Positions 17,075 to 25,048 of a stretch of DNA of 43,228 bases are shown here, one piece after another. Numbering within the stretch: the stretch's first letter is position 1; each line of letters starts with the position of its first letter. Made by a program: the position numbers and the translations under genes. Source of the stretch: JAYOFM01 sp038117225 (GTDB taxonomy: Bacteria; Pseudomonadota; Alphaproteobacteria; Rhodospirillales; Casp-alpha2); assembly GCA_038117225.1 (NCBI GenBank), contig JAYOFM010000011.1, positions 1 to 43,228 of the forward strand. Reading direction: 5' to 3'. The notes below the pieces were generated by a model. The model made no database searches. It was not told where the DNA came from and worked only from the letters and a program-made list of their open reading frames with translations.

Positions 17075-18304
17075 TTAAGTGTCCCGAGGCAGTACATCGA
17101 AGGCAATGCTGATCCGCCGCTCGGTGGCTTCGAACGGAATCGTGCGGTGATACATGTACGACGGAAATAACAGCATCAGACCTTCTTCCGGGCGGAAGAA
17201 CCGCGTCGCGACCTCGGCGCGGGCTTTTGGGTAGGGTTGTGGCCGACCGAATTCGATCCAACCGGCATTGCCTGTCACGGCGTTACGGACCGTGGCTGGT
17301 ATTTGCACGTAGTAAACACCGGAAAGCCAGGCCGATCGATGGATATGGGGCGCCTGATGGCCCTCCCGCTCCAGAATGGTGGCCCAGGCGTTGAGCGTCC
17401 AATGGTCGGGTCGCTGGGCAAGATACGGTTGGTTCGTGTCGATCGCATGTTGATCACGATATGCCGCGACGGCGCGCTCGATTATCGCCTTGAAGGCGGC
17501 CATGGGTCCCTTCGGGTCCGCCATCAAATCGCCGGACTGATAGCCCTTGCGGGTGGTCACATCGCCCGGTTCATAGGCCAAGCTGGGGTCCCGTTGCACA
17601 TGCGCCGCCAGCGCCTGATTGAAGGCTGCGATATTGGCAAAACCCATTGGCGGTGGCGGCCGATAGGCGTCGATCAGACCATCGAAATCGATCAGTGCCG
17701 CCAGCGCTTCCGCGTCGCCGGTTTCCGCCAGGGCCACCCCCTTCATGGCCAACGCGCCGGTGTGTCCCGGCATCGTCGCGAGGCAGCGGTCACAGGCCGC
17801 TCTTGCCGCCTCCCAGTCGCCCAATTCCAGGAGCGCCTTTGCCAGATTGGCGTTGGCCGCCGCGTGGCCGGGCGCCCGTTCGACGGCAATGCCAAGCGCC
17901 GCCGCCGCGTCGGCCGCGCGGCTGCGCGCAAGTTGGATATTGCCGAGATTGAACGGGGCTTCCACGTCATCGGGCAATAGTGCCGTCGCCCGCGAAAGCG
18001 CGACCACCGCGTCATCAAACTTTCCGAGGGATCGCAACACCAGACCATGATTGGCGAAGGCTTCACCGTAATCCGGTCGGGCGATGACGGCACGGGAGAG
18101 CATGCCGGACGCGGCTTCTCCATCACCCCGCGCGAAATGGGCGAGTGCGGCGAAATTCAGGGCTTCTGGGTGATCCGGATAGTGCATGAGAAAATCATCA
18201 TAGGCGGCAAGCGCGTCAGCAAGCCGGCCCGCCTGATGCAGGGCTATCGCCGATTGCAACGTGGCGGGGATCTTGTCGGTATCACCCGTTTTATCATCGT
18301 TCAC
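17075..18304 (-). CDS. TPR protein with C-terminal 2-oxoglutarate/Fe(II) oxygenase domain
   Basis: The 409-residue product has TPR-like helices in residues about 10-210 ('EAFANHGLVLRSLGKFDDAV', 'APFNLGNIQLARSRAADAAA') and an oxygenase domain in about 290-405. The iron-site blocks are 'QAPHIHRSAWLSGVYYVQIP' and 'FPSYMYHRTIPFEATERRIS', matching the putative 2OG-Fe(II) oxygenase family PF13759. These proteins often neighbour TPR glycosyltransferases or sulfotransferases. A hydroxylase acting on a protein or glycan held by the TPRs is a plausible inference. It converges with the GT41 gene on its left. The start at 18304 is ATG in 'MNDDKTGDTDKIPATL'. Confidence 0.85.
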   Translation of the reverse strand: MNDDKTGDTDKIPATLQSAIALHQAGRLADALAAYDDFLMHYPDHPEALNFAALAHFARGDGEAASGMLSRAVIARPDYGEAFANHGLVLRSLGKFDDAVVALSRATALLPDDVEAPFNLGNIQLARSRAADAAAALGIAVERAPGHAAANANLAKALLELGDWEAARAACDRCLATMPGHTGALAMKGVALAETGDAEALAALIDFDGLIDAYRPPPPMGFANIAAFNQALAAHVQRDPSLAYEPGDVTTRKGYQSGDLMADPKGPMAAFKAIIERAVAAYRDQHAIDTNQPYLAQRPDHWTLNAWATILEREGHQAPHIHRSAWLSGVYYVQIPATVRNAVTGNAGWIEFGRPQPYPKARAEVATRFFRPEEGLMLLFPSYMYHRTIPFEATERRISIAFDVLPRDT

Positions 18305-18401
18305 GATCGGTCCTCGGATTTGCGATGCCGGTCCGACGTTATAGAGGGGAAATCAAGGCACGGAAAAGCCCCGGGGAAAATTCAACCGCGGACGAAGAAA
18401 A

Positions 18402-18429
18402 AGCCGGAGCCCGTTTCGGGGCTCCGGCT
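18402..18429 (-). terminator. rho-independent terminator of porin gene
   Basis: On the minus strand AGCCGGAGCCC pairs with GGGCTCCGGCT around a short loop, followed directly by TTTTTCTTC (18401 downwards). The strong GC stem plus T-run is a textbook intrinsic terminator, about 58 bases past the porin stop. Confidence 0.9.
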
Positions 18430-18440
18430 GGAGTCTGGTA

Positions 18441-18467
18441 CCAAGGGCCCCCGTGGGGAGCCCTTGG
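18441..18467 (-). other. second hairpin between porin stop and terminator
   Basis: CCAAGGGC pairs with GCCCTTGG, and inner CCCC/GGGG bases extend the stem on the minus strand. It lies upstream of the true terminator in the same 3' UTR and has no T-run. It may block 3' exonucleases and stabilise an abundant porin mRNA. Confidence 0.6.
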
Positions 18468-18486
18468 AATATTTTGGATCGGTTGC

Positions 18487-19644
18487 TTAGAACTTCACGC
18501 GGGCGCCAGCCATCACGATGGAGATGTCATCGTAGTTGGTGGTCGCGTTGTCGAGCGAGAAGTTACGGTAACCGAGGTACACTTCGCTACCGACGGCCGA
18601 GAGGCTCTGCACTACGCCGATGCCCCAGACTTTGGCGTTGTCGCCGTCGGCGTTGACATCGTCACGGTCCGAATAATCGACAAAGAATGCCGTGGTGCCG
18701 GTGCTGAACAGCTTGGCATCATAGAACAACTTGGCGTAAATGCCGTCCGGATCCTTGCGGGCGGCGGCCTTCTGCTTGCTCTTACCCCAGGACAGGGCGA
18801 TACCGAGACCGGAGTCGTGCTTGGCGGAACCGGAGACCGTCATGAGGCTCTTCTGCGACGTGCTGTTGGCCGCGCTGTTGGCGTACGCAGCAGCCAGACC
18901 AACCTTAACGCCACCGAACTTGCCGGAATAGCGACCCGCGACATCCCACTGGCTGTTCGCCACGTACGACGTCGACAGCTTGAAGCCGGCGAACGACGGC
19001 GTGTCGTAACGAAGGCGGTCGTCACGGCTGAGGCCGTCGAAGTTAGAGTTGGTGTTGCCGCTGGTCTTGGCGGTGACGGCCTGGCTCGTGGCACCGGCGG
19101 TACCGGAACCCGCGAGGGAGTTGACGAAGGCAATCGACGAGGCCGTATCGGTGTTACCCGAGTAGCCAAGCAGCGTGCTGCCGGACAGGTCGACTTCGGC
19201 GGCGCCGTTGGAGGCCGTGTCGCCCTGGCCAACCCACAGACGACCGAACTGTTTGTGGTCGATGTAGAGTTCCATCTTGCGCTGGTTGAAGCCGTTGGTA
19301 GCGGAGTTGATCGCGCGATGGTTCTGAATGGTGACCTGCGCCGACGAGTTCGACTCGGCCTGCATTTCGATGTTGGTACCGAAGGTCACCGCTTCGTTGA
19401 GCTTGCCCTTGGCGATCCAGCGGATACGGGTCGAACTGGAGTCGTTGTCCACATTGGCGATGGCGGTATTGTCACCGTCATTCATGTAGAGTACGGCGCG
19501 GTTGACCTGACCGGACATGGTCAGCGAGTTCTTGTTGCCGCTCATGACGCCATCGGCGGATGCCGGGGTCGTGGTGGCCGGAACCGCAACGGCGAACAAA
19601 GCCGCGCCGGCTACGGAAGCCTTGAGGATGTCTTTAGTGTTCAC
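18487..19644 (-). CDS. outer-membrane porin (Gram-negative trimeric type)
   Basis: The 385-residue product starts with a GTG (19644) behind AAGGAGA and has a signal peptide of about 30 residues ('ASVAGAALFAVAVPATTTPA', cut near SADG). The mature part shows alternating beta-strand patterns ('LTMSGQVNRAVLYMNDGDN', 'RLWVGQGDTASNG', 'RLRYDTPSFAGFKLSTSYV') and ends in 'DISIVMAGARVKF', with the terminal Phe needed for outer-membrane insertion. This is the alphaproteobacterial porin type (Porin_4). It should let small solutes across the outer membrane. Two hairpins follow the stop. It sits inside the glycosylation island but on its own promoter; whether it is a glycosylation substrate is unknown. 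Confidence 0.92.
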   Translation of the reverse strand: MNTKDILKASVAGAALFAVAVPATTTPASADGVMSGNKNSLTMSGQVNRAVLYMNDGDNTAIANVDNDSSSTRIRWIAKGKLNEAVTFGTNIEMQAESNSSAQVTIQNHRAINSATNGFNQRKMELYIDHKQFGRLWVGQGDTASNGAAEVDLSGSTLLGYSGNTDTASSIAFVNSLAGSGTAGATSQAVTAKTSGNTNSNFDGLSRDDRLRYDTPSFAGFKLSTSYVANSQWDVAGRYSGKFGGVKVGLAAAYANSAANSTSQKSLMTVSGSAKHDSGLGIALSWGKSKQKAAARKDPDGIYAKLFYDAKLFSTGTTAFFVDYSDRDDVNADGDNAKVWGIGVVQSLSAVGSEVYLGYRNFSLDNATTNYDDISIVMAGARVKF

Positions 19645-19760
19645 AGTGATCTCTCCTTACACCGATAAAAAAACGAGGTTGGGATATCCCTCTCAAAATG
19701 ATCCGCCGAACGCTCCCTGGTTTCTTCTTGCCATGTGGCACGTCCATGGGATCGAGGCGT

Positions 19761-19788
19761 ATTCTAGGAATGATCCGGATTTATGGAA
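19761..19788 (-). promoter_or_regulatory. candidate porin promoter
   Basis: Reading the minus strand, TTCCAT (19788-19783) and TAGAAT (19766-19761) are separated by 16 bases and lie about 117 bases upstream of the porin GTG. The -10 is good and the -35 weak. An imperfect inverted repeat GTGTCA...TGACAC at about 19829-19857 lies just upstream of it and could be an operator. Both are by-eye calls. Confidence 0.35.
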
Positions 19789-19879
19789 GCGAAATCACCT
19801 CGCGCTGATGCTTTCGCGCGACAATGTGTCATATTGGCAACACCCATAATGGTGACACTGGGCAACATCCCGCTTTGGC

Positions 19880-20521
19880 TCAACCGGCGGGCTCCAACAG
19901 GCGCGAATTAAAGGCGATGAGAACCCGCTCGCGGTCGCCTCTGTACGGCAGCGCCGAATGCTGCAGGTAGGAGGGAAACAGCACCACCTTGCCGTTTTCC
20001 GGTTCAATGTCGATAAAATCGTGGCGCCGGCCGCTACCACCCCTGAAAAAGGTCGGAATCGGGTTGTAAAAGCGATTGCAGCCGTTTCGGGTTTCGAAGT
20101 CACAATCGCCCATGTCGACATAGTAAATCCCGCACCAGAAACAGCCCGGATGGCCATGGTAATCGTGGTGGCCGCCGTCCCGCGTGATATGGATCCAGGA
20201 TTCATGAATTTCGAACGCCGGCGGCGGCGTGCCCGTCTCGCCGGCCAGCATGGCAACGGCATCATCGACCGCGGCGCGGCAAAAATTGGTCAACAGGCGC
20301 ACTTCCGCGATATCGGCCTCGAACAGATCGAACCGGCTTTCAAACAGGTTGCGCTTGATGTTGGCGGTGACGCCGCTTTCAACGGCGGTCTGAGCGTTGC
20401 GTTCGCGGCGCTGAAAATATTCGACCAGACCGGGCCTGATTTTCTCATGATCCGGGTTGCGGACCTCGAAAAGCGGCGTTGCCCATACCTCGTGCCGCAC
20501 GCCTGTCGGTTCTTCGTTCAC
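19880..20521 (-). CDS. 2-oxoglutarate/Fe(II) oxygenase family protein
   Basis: The 213-residue product is a compact PF13759-type oxygenase. The metal region is 'HITRDGGHHDYHGHPGCFWC' followed by 'GIYYVDMGD', and the distal part is 'VLFPSYLQHSALPYRGDRE' with 'RVLIAFNSRL'. I chose the GTG at 20521 because AAGGGAG lies 7 bases upstream and the product then begins just before 'EVWATPLFEVRNP', the usual start of this family; longer versions from 20779 would overlap the divergent sulfotransferase gene and carry non-family residues. Unlike the oxygenase at 17075-18304 it lacks TPRs. The likely role is hydroxylation of a protein or carbohydrate substrate in the same pathway as the neighbours, which is an inference from context. 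Confidence 0.82.
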   Translation of the reverse strand: MNEEPTGVRHEVWATPLFEVRNPDHEKIRPGLVEYFQRRERNAQTAVESGVTANIKRNLFESRFDLFEADIAEVRLLTNFCRAAVDDAVAMLAGETGTPPPAFEIHESWIHITRDGGHHDYHGHPGCFWCGIYYVDMGDCDFETRNGCNRFYNPIPTFFRGGSGRRHDFIDIEPENGKVVLFPSYLQHSALPYRGDRERVLIAFNSRLLEPAG

Positions 20522-20698
20522 GTCTTCGCTCCCTTGGCCTCGCCGGTTTGATACCTGAATGATCGCAGATGCGGCGCGTCGGGGCACTCGAAAAAGAACC
20601 CGCCGCGCCCGCGTTGCCTCGGCTTCGAACGGCGTGGTAGACAGGGAATTGGTGGTCTCGGCCATCCAGTGCAACCGGCGCTCGGTGGAGACTGCCGC

Positions 20699-21460
20699 AT
20701 GATCGTCCTCAATATGGGCATCCCACGTTCCGGCACGGTGTGGGCCTTCAACGTGTTGCGTTTGATCTTCGACGAGCACGAAGTGCCGTTTACGCCGGCC
20801 AACGCCAATTCACCGGAGGAAATCGATGCCGCGCTGGCCGCGCATGCCAGCGCCGGGACTGATGCCGCGGAGCACCTGATCGCCCATTTCCACGACATCA
20901 CGCCAGCCGTCGAGCGCGCCGCCGGGCTTGCCGACAACCACGCCTTCTTCAACTATCGCGACCCCCGCGACGTGGTCTGTTCACAGATGAGACTGCATGA
21001 CGCCGATTTCGACATTGCCTGTGAAATGACGGCGAACGCCTTCAGACTGTTCGACAAGGTTCTCGCCATGCCGCGTGTCATGTTGCTGCCCTATCCGCAC
21101 GTGGTCGATCATCCGGCGGCACTGATCTACCAGATGGGTCTCAGCATGGGGTTTCTGATGGATCTCGGGACCGTCGAACGGATCGCCGCCGCGACCAGCC
21201 GCGATAAGCACAAGAAAGTCATGGAAGCCGTTCCACAAGGAGAAGGCGCCTCCGATGAGAAAGTGCTCAAGAGTTTTTCCGGCAAACGCTGGGTGACGAT
21301 GGACAGGACCCATCTCATCAACGACCGACATATTCAATCGGGCGCCACCGGTCGCTGGCGCGATGAACTGACGCCGGCGCAGCAGGACCGGGTCAACCGG
21401 GTGTTCGCCCATCCGATCCGCATGCTCGGCTTCGATGCGCCAGATCCGGCCGGGACGTGA
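20699..21460 (+). CDS. sulfotransferase-family protein
   Basis: The 253-residue product begins 'MIVLNMGIPRSGTVWAFNVL', a 5'-phosphosulfate loop (PRSGT), and carries 'NYRDPRDVVCSQMR' (about 90-103), the 3'-phosphate binding segment of PAPS-dependent sulfotransferases. No transmembrane segment is seen, so it is cytoplasmic. GGTGGAG precedes ATG 20699. Its TGA overlaps the GTG start of the second GT41 gene, so the pair is translationally coupled, suggesting that a sugar added by the GT41 enzyme, or the same acceptor, is sulfated. Some family members have other roles, so sulfation is likely but not proven. It is divergent from the oxygenase gene on its left. Confidence 0.82.
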   Translation: MIVLNMGIPRSGTVWAFNVLRLIFDEHEVPFTPANANSPEEIDAALAAHASAGTDAAEHLIAHFHDITPAVERAAGLADNHAFFNYRDPRDVVCSQMRLHDADFDIACEMTANAFRLFDKVLAMPRVMLLPYPHVVDHPAALIYQMGLSMGFLMDLGTVERIAAATSRDKHKKVMEAVPQGEGASDEKVLKSFSGKRWVTMDRTHLINDRHIQSGATGRWRDELTPAQQDRVNRVFAHPIRMLGFDAPDPAGT

Positions 21461-23748
21461 ACCGCAAGGAACGCCGCGCCAAGCAAAAGAAGACCGGCCG
21501 CGCTCGCGGGCGGTCTGAAATGAACGCGGCGCTGAGCCCGGAACTCCAGGCCTTGCTCGACCAGGCGCTGGCGCATCATCAGGCCGGCCGCGCCCGGGAC
21601 GCCGAACCGCTCTACCGCCATATTCTGATGGCGGTGCCGGAAGCGGTGTCGGTGCTCAACCTCCTCGGCGTGTTGTGCCAGCAAACCGGCCGTGGCGAGG
21701 AAGCCGTCGACCTGCTGCGGCGGGCGGCGGCGCTGCAGCCCGAGAATCCGGGCCTGTTGACCAACCTCGGCGAGGCGGAACGGGCGCTCGGGCGGCTCGG
21801 CGAGGCGGTCACCCACTATCGCGAAGCACTCATTATTGACCCGCGTTTCGTCGATGCCCACTACAACCTGGGCCTCGCCCTGCTCGCCCTCGGTGATGCC
21901 GCCGGCGCCGCCGACCACTTGGGCGAGGTTTCGCGGCTGGCGCCCGGCGCAACGGATGTCTGGTTGCCCCTGGGCAACGCCTTGCGCGGCGCCGGTGACC
22001 TTGTCGCCGCCGCGCGGGCCTACCGACGCGCCGCCGAGACGGCACCGAATGACGCGGCGGCGAGGGTCAATCTGGGTGGCATGTTGAAGGCGCTGGGCCG
22101 CATCGACGACGCCATCACGGCCTACCGGGACGCCATCGCCATCGATCCGACGATGGCCGAGGCGCATGCCAATCTGGGCATCGTATTGGAAGACCGCCAC
22201 CGACTGGATGAGGCGGAGGCTGCATTCACCCGCGCGCTGGAACTCGATCCCGATTCGCCACGAATTACCACTTACCTCGCCGGCACGGTGCATCAGCAGG
22301 GCCGCGCCGACGATGCGCTCAAGCTATACGCGCGGGCGCGCGAATTGGCGCCGGAGAGTTTCGCCGCGCGCTGGGGCGATGCCTTGTGTCTGCCCATCGT
22401 CTATGAGAACGAAGGCGATATCGACCGTTGGCGTCGGCGCTGGAGCGACGGCGTCGATGCGATGGCGGAAACCTTGCGCCTGAACACCGCCGCGCAGATC
22501 GACGACGCCTTCGAGGCCGTGCTCGCCGGCACCAACTTTCTGCTGCACTACCAGGGCCGCAACGATGTCGAACCGCAGCGGCGCTACGGCGCGTTGGTAA
22601 CGCGCATCGTCAACGCCCGCTTTCCCGGATACCCGACCGCTCTGCCCCGTCGCGCCGTCGCCGATGGCGAGCGCATTCGCGTCGGCCTGGTATCATCGTT
22701 CCTTTACACCCATTCCATCGCCAAGACCCATGGCCGATGGATCACCGGACTCGATGCGGCACGTTTCGAACGCTTCGCGTTTCATCTCGGCGCGACACGT
22801 GATGTCGTGACCGAGCGGCTGGCCGGCGGCGTCGACCACTTCCGTCATATGCCCGCCTTCGGTGACGAGGTTGTCGCCGCCATCGCCGCCGCCGAGTTGG
22901 ACGTTCTGATCTACGCCGATATCGGCATGGATCCGATCGATCAGGTGCTGGCGGCATTGCGGCTGGCGCCATTGCAGATCAACGGCCTCGGCCATCCCGC
23001 GCCGTCCGGCCTGGACGCCATCGACGTGGCGCTGTCGAGCGATTTGATGGAGCCCGAAGACGGCGACGACCACTATACCGAACGCCTGGTGCGGCTGCCC
23101 AATCTAGCGGCATGCTACGAACTTGCTCGTATCGAGGCCGAATTCGTCGACCTCGAGATACGAGACGCGGGCGCACCGGCCCGATACCTCTGTTCGCAAA
23201 GTCTCTACAAGTTGCTGCCGCAATTCGACGGACTCTATCCGCGCATCGCCAAGCGGGTCGGGCCGTGCGCGTTCTGGTTCATCGCCCACCATGCGGACCA
23301 CGTCACAGATGTTTTTCGCCAGCGCCTGCGCCGGGCGTTCGCCGCCGAGGAATTGGACGCGGACGAATATTGCGTCATCCATGAGCGCCAGGACCAAAAA
23401 GGCTTCATGGCCTTGAACCGCCGCGCCGATGTGTTGCTCGACAGCTGCATGTGGTCGGGCAACAACAGTTCGCTGGAAGGTATCGCCTGCGGCCTGCCGG
23501 TGGTCACCTGGCCGGGGCCGTTCTTTCGCTCCCGCCACACGCTCGGTCACCTGCGCATGATGGATATCGCAGACACGCTGGCACGGGACCTCGACGACTA
23601 CGTGGAGATTGCCGCGCGACTCGGCACCGACGCAGATTGGCGGGCCGCGGTGACGGCGAAATTCGCCGCCAACCGCCACCGCCTTTATGACGACACGGCA
23701 CCGATTGCGGCGCTCGAGAAATTCATTGAAGATTCAGTTCGCGGCTGA
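21457..23748 (+). CDS. TPR-containing GT41 glycosyltransferase (O-GlcNAc transferase-like), copy 2
   Basis: The 763-residue product starts with a GTG overlapping the sulfotransferase stop (GTGA). A basic N-terminus ('MNRKERRAKQKKTGRARGRS') precedes about eight TPRs (about 25-305) and a GT41 catalytic region. H419 in 'VSSFLYTHSIAKTHGRWI' and K585 in 'CSQSLYKLLPQFDGLY' match the OGT catalytic-loop His and UDP-binding Lys; 'GLGHPAPSGLDAIDVALSSD' and 'WSGNNSSLEGIACGLPVVTW' follow. It is clearly a paralogue of the enzyme at 14684-17041 (shared 'GRWIT', 'DIGMD', 'ALRLAP') but is diverged, especially in the acceptor-facing loops, so the two probably have different substrates or donors. Confidence 0.88.
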   Translation: MNRKERRAKQKKTGRARGRSEMNAALSPELQALLDQALAHHQAGRARDAEPLYRHILMAVPEAVSVLNLLGVLCQQTGRGEEAVDLLRRAAALQPENPGLLTNLGEAERALGRLGEAVTHYREALIIDPRFVDAHYNLGLALLALGDAAGAADHLGEVSRLAPGATDVWLPLGNALRGAGDLVAAARAYRRAAETAPNDAAARVNLGGMLKALGRIDDAITAYRDAIAIDPTMAEAHANLGIVLEDRHRLDEAEAAFTRALELDPDSPRITTYLAGTVHQQGRADDALKLYARARELAPESFAARWGDALCLPIVYENEGDIDRWRRRWSDGVDAMAETLRLNTAAQIDDAFEAVLAGTNFLLHYQGRNDVEPQRRYGALVTRIVNARFPGYPTALPRRAVADGERIRVGLVSSFLYTHSIAKTHGRWITGLDAARFERFAFHLGATRDVVTERLAGGVDHFRHMPAFGDEVVAAIAAAELDVLIYADIGMDPIDQVLAALRLAPLQINGLGHPAPSGLDAIDVALSSDLMEPEDGDDHYTERLVRLPNLAACYELARIEAEFVDLEIRDAGAPARYLCSQSLYKLLPQFDGLYPRIAKRVGPCAFWFIAHHADHVTDVFRQRLRRAFAAEELDADEYCVIHERQDQKGFMALNRRADVLLDSCMWSGNNSSLEGIACGLPVVTWPGPFFRSRHTLGHLRMMDIADTLARDLDDYVEIAARLGTDADWRAAVTAKFAANRHRLYDDTAPIAALEKFIEDSVRG

Positions 23749-23756
23749 TCAGCCGG

Positions 23757-24842
23757 TCACGAGGATTTGTCGACGATGCTGTCGATCAGGCGTTTGATTT
23801 CGGCGTTGTCCGGATCGCGATCGAGTGCCGCTTCCAGCGTCGCCAATGCCTCGTCCGGCCGGCCGGCGCCGAGCAGGGCGAGGCCGAGCGAGGCGCGAAC
23901 GCCGACGTGGTCGGGGGACACCTCGAGACCCCGGTAATACGTGGTGATGGCGGAATCCCTATCGCCGGCCAACTGCTGCACGTTGGCTAGTTCATAGAGT
24001 ATTCGGGTGTCCCTCGGCGACAGTTTCAAGGCCTTGCGGAATGTGGCGATTGCCTCGGCGTGGTCGCCGCGCGCACCCTGCAAAATGCCCAGATTGAACA
24101 GTGCCGAGACGTCCTTGGCGTTGCGATCGAGGACACGGCGGTAGCAGGCTTCCGCCCCATCGACGTCACCGGATTCCTTCAGAGCGCGACCAAGGTTGAT
24201 CTGCACTTGCGCGTGCTCGGGCATGCGCGCGGCAGCATCCCGCAAATTCTCCAACGCTTCCTTGGCGCGCCCGGCCTTGGCCAGGGCACGACCAAGATAC
24301 CAGGGCAGCTCATCCCGGTCGGGTGCCAGATCCCGGGCCCGTTGCAACAGAGCTAGCGCGCCGTCGATGTCACCTTCGCTCAGATTGAGGATACCCAGGT
24401 TCATCAAGGCATCGGCGGAACTTGGATCCGTATCGAGCGCCGCCTGCAACGCCGCCCGTGCCTCTATCGGGCGGCCGAGGCGCATCAACGCGGTGCCCAG
24501 GTTGTAGCGGGCGTCGCCGAACCCAGGGTCGATAGCCAGCGCGGCCTCGAAATCCGCCGCCGCCTCGGCAAATCGACCAAGCGCCAGCAAGGCGCCGCCC
24601 CGATTGTTCAGATAACGAGGATGATCGGCAGCGCGATCGATGGCCTGGCCGATCAGCGTCACCGCCTGCGCGTGGTCACCGGTTTGGTGGGCGACGACGC
24701 CGAGCATATGCAGGGCTTCCACGTCGTCGGCGTCATCGGCGAGCAGATCCGTATAGATGCGTTTCGCTTCGGCGAACCGCCCGCTCTGTTGCAGCGCGCG
24801 CGCCCGGTCGAGGGCACTGGGTTGGGAAGCGTCGTCGGTCAT
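23757..24842 (-). CDS. tetratricopeptide-repeat protein
   Basis: The 361-residue product is almost entirely TPRs (about ten units such as 'ARYNLGTALMRLGRPIEARA' and 'ALFNLGILQGARGDHAEAIA'), with no recognisable enzyme domain at either end. I chose ATG 24842 ('MTDDASQPSALDRARALQQS'); a longer start at 24905 adds a non-TPR stretch with little support. No signal peptide is seen. It faces the second GT41 gene with 8 bases between the stops. A scaffold or adaptor presenting substrates to the GT41 enzymes or oxygenases is possible, but TPR proteins are too general to say. Confidence 0.82.
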   Translation of the reverse strand: MTDDASQPSALDRARALQQSGRFAEAKRIYTDLLADDADDVEALHMLGVVAHQTGDHAQAVTLIGQAIDRAADHPRYLNNRGGALLALGRFAEAAADFEAALAIDPGFGDARYNLGTALMRLGRPIEARAALQAALDTDPSSADALMNLGILNLSEGDIDGALALLQRARDLAPDRDELPWYLGRALAKAGRAKEALENLRDAAARMPEHAQVQINLGRALKESGDVDGAEACYRRVLDRNAKDVSALFNLGILQGARGDHAEAIATFRKALKLSPRDTRILYELANVQQLAGDRDSAITTYYRGLEVSPDHVGVRASLGLALLGAGRPDEALATLEAALDRDPDNAEIKRLIDSIVDKSS

Positions 24843-25048
24843 CGGAATAGTCGGTCCAGAAAGCGGGAATCGGCCGCACCATAGGGCAAAAAGCCGTGAT
24901 TTCAAGGCAGAAGCGAGGGCTTTCGTGACGGCAGGCCGACGACTATATTACCGGCCGAACTCCCGATATTTCTGGATGTCGTCCGGCCCCGAGTCATCGC
25001 CCGGCGGCCGCCGCATTCTTTCCAAACGCGCATGCAAGGAGCCCCGCC

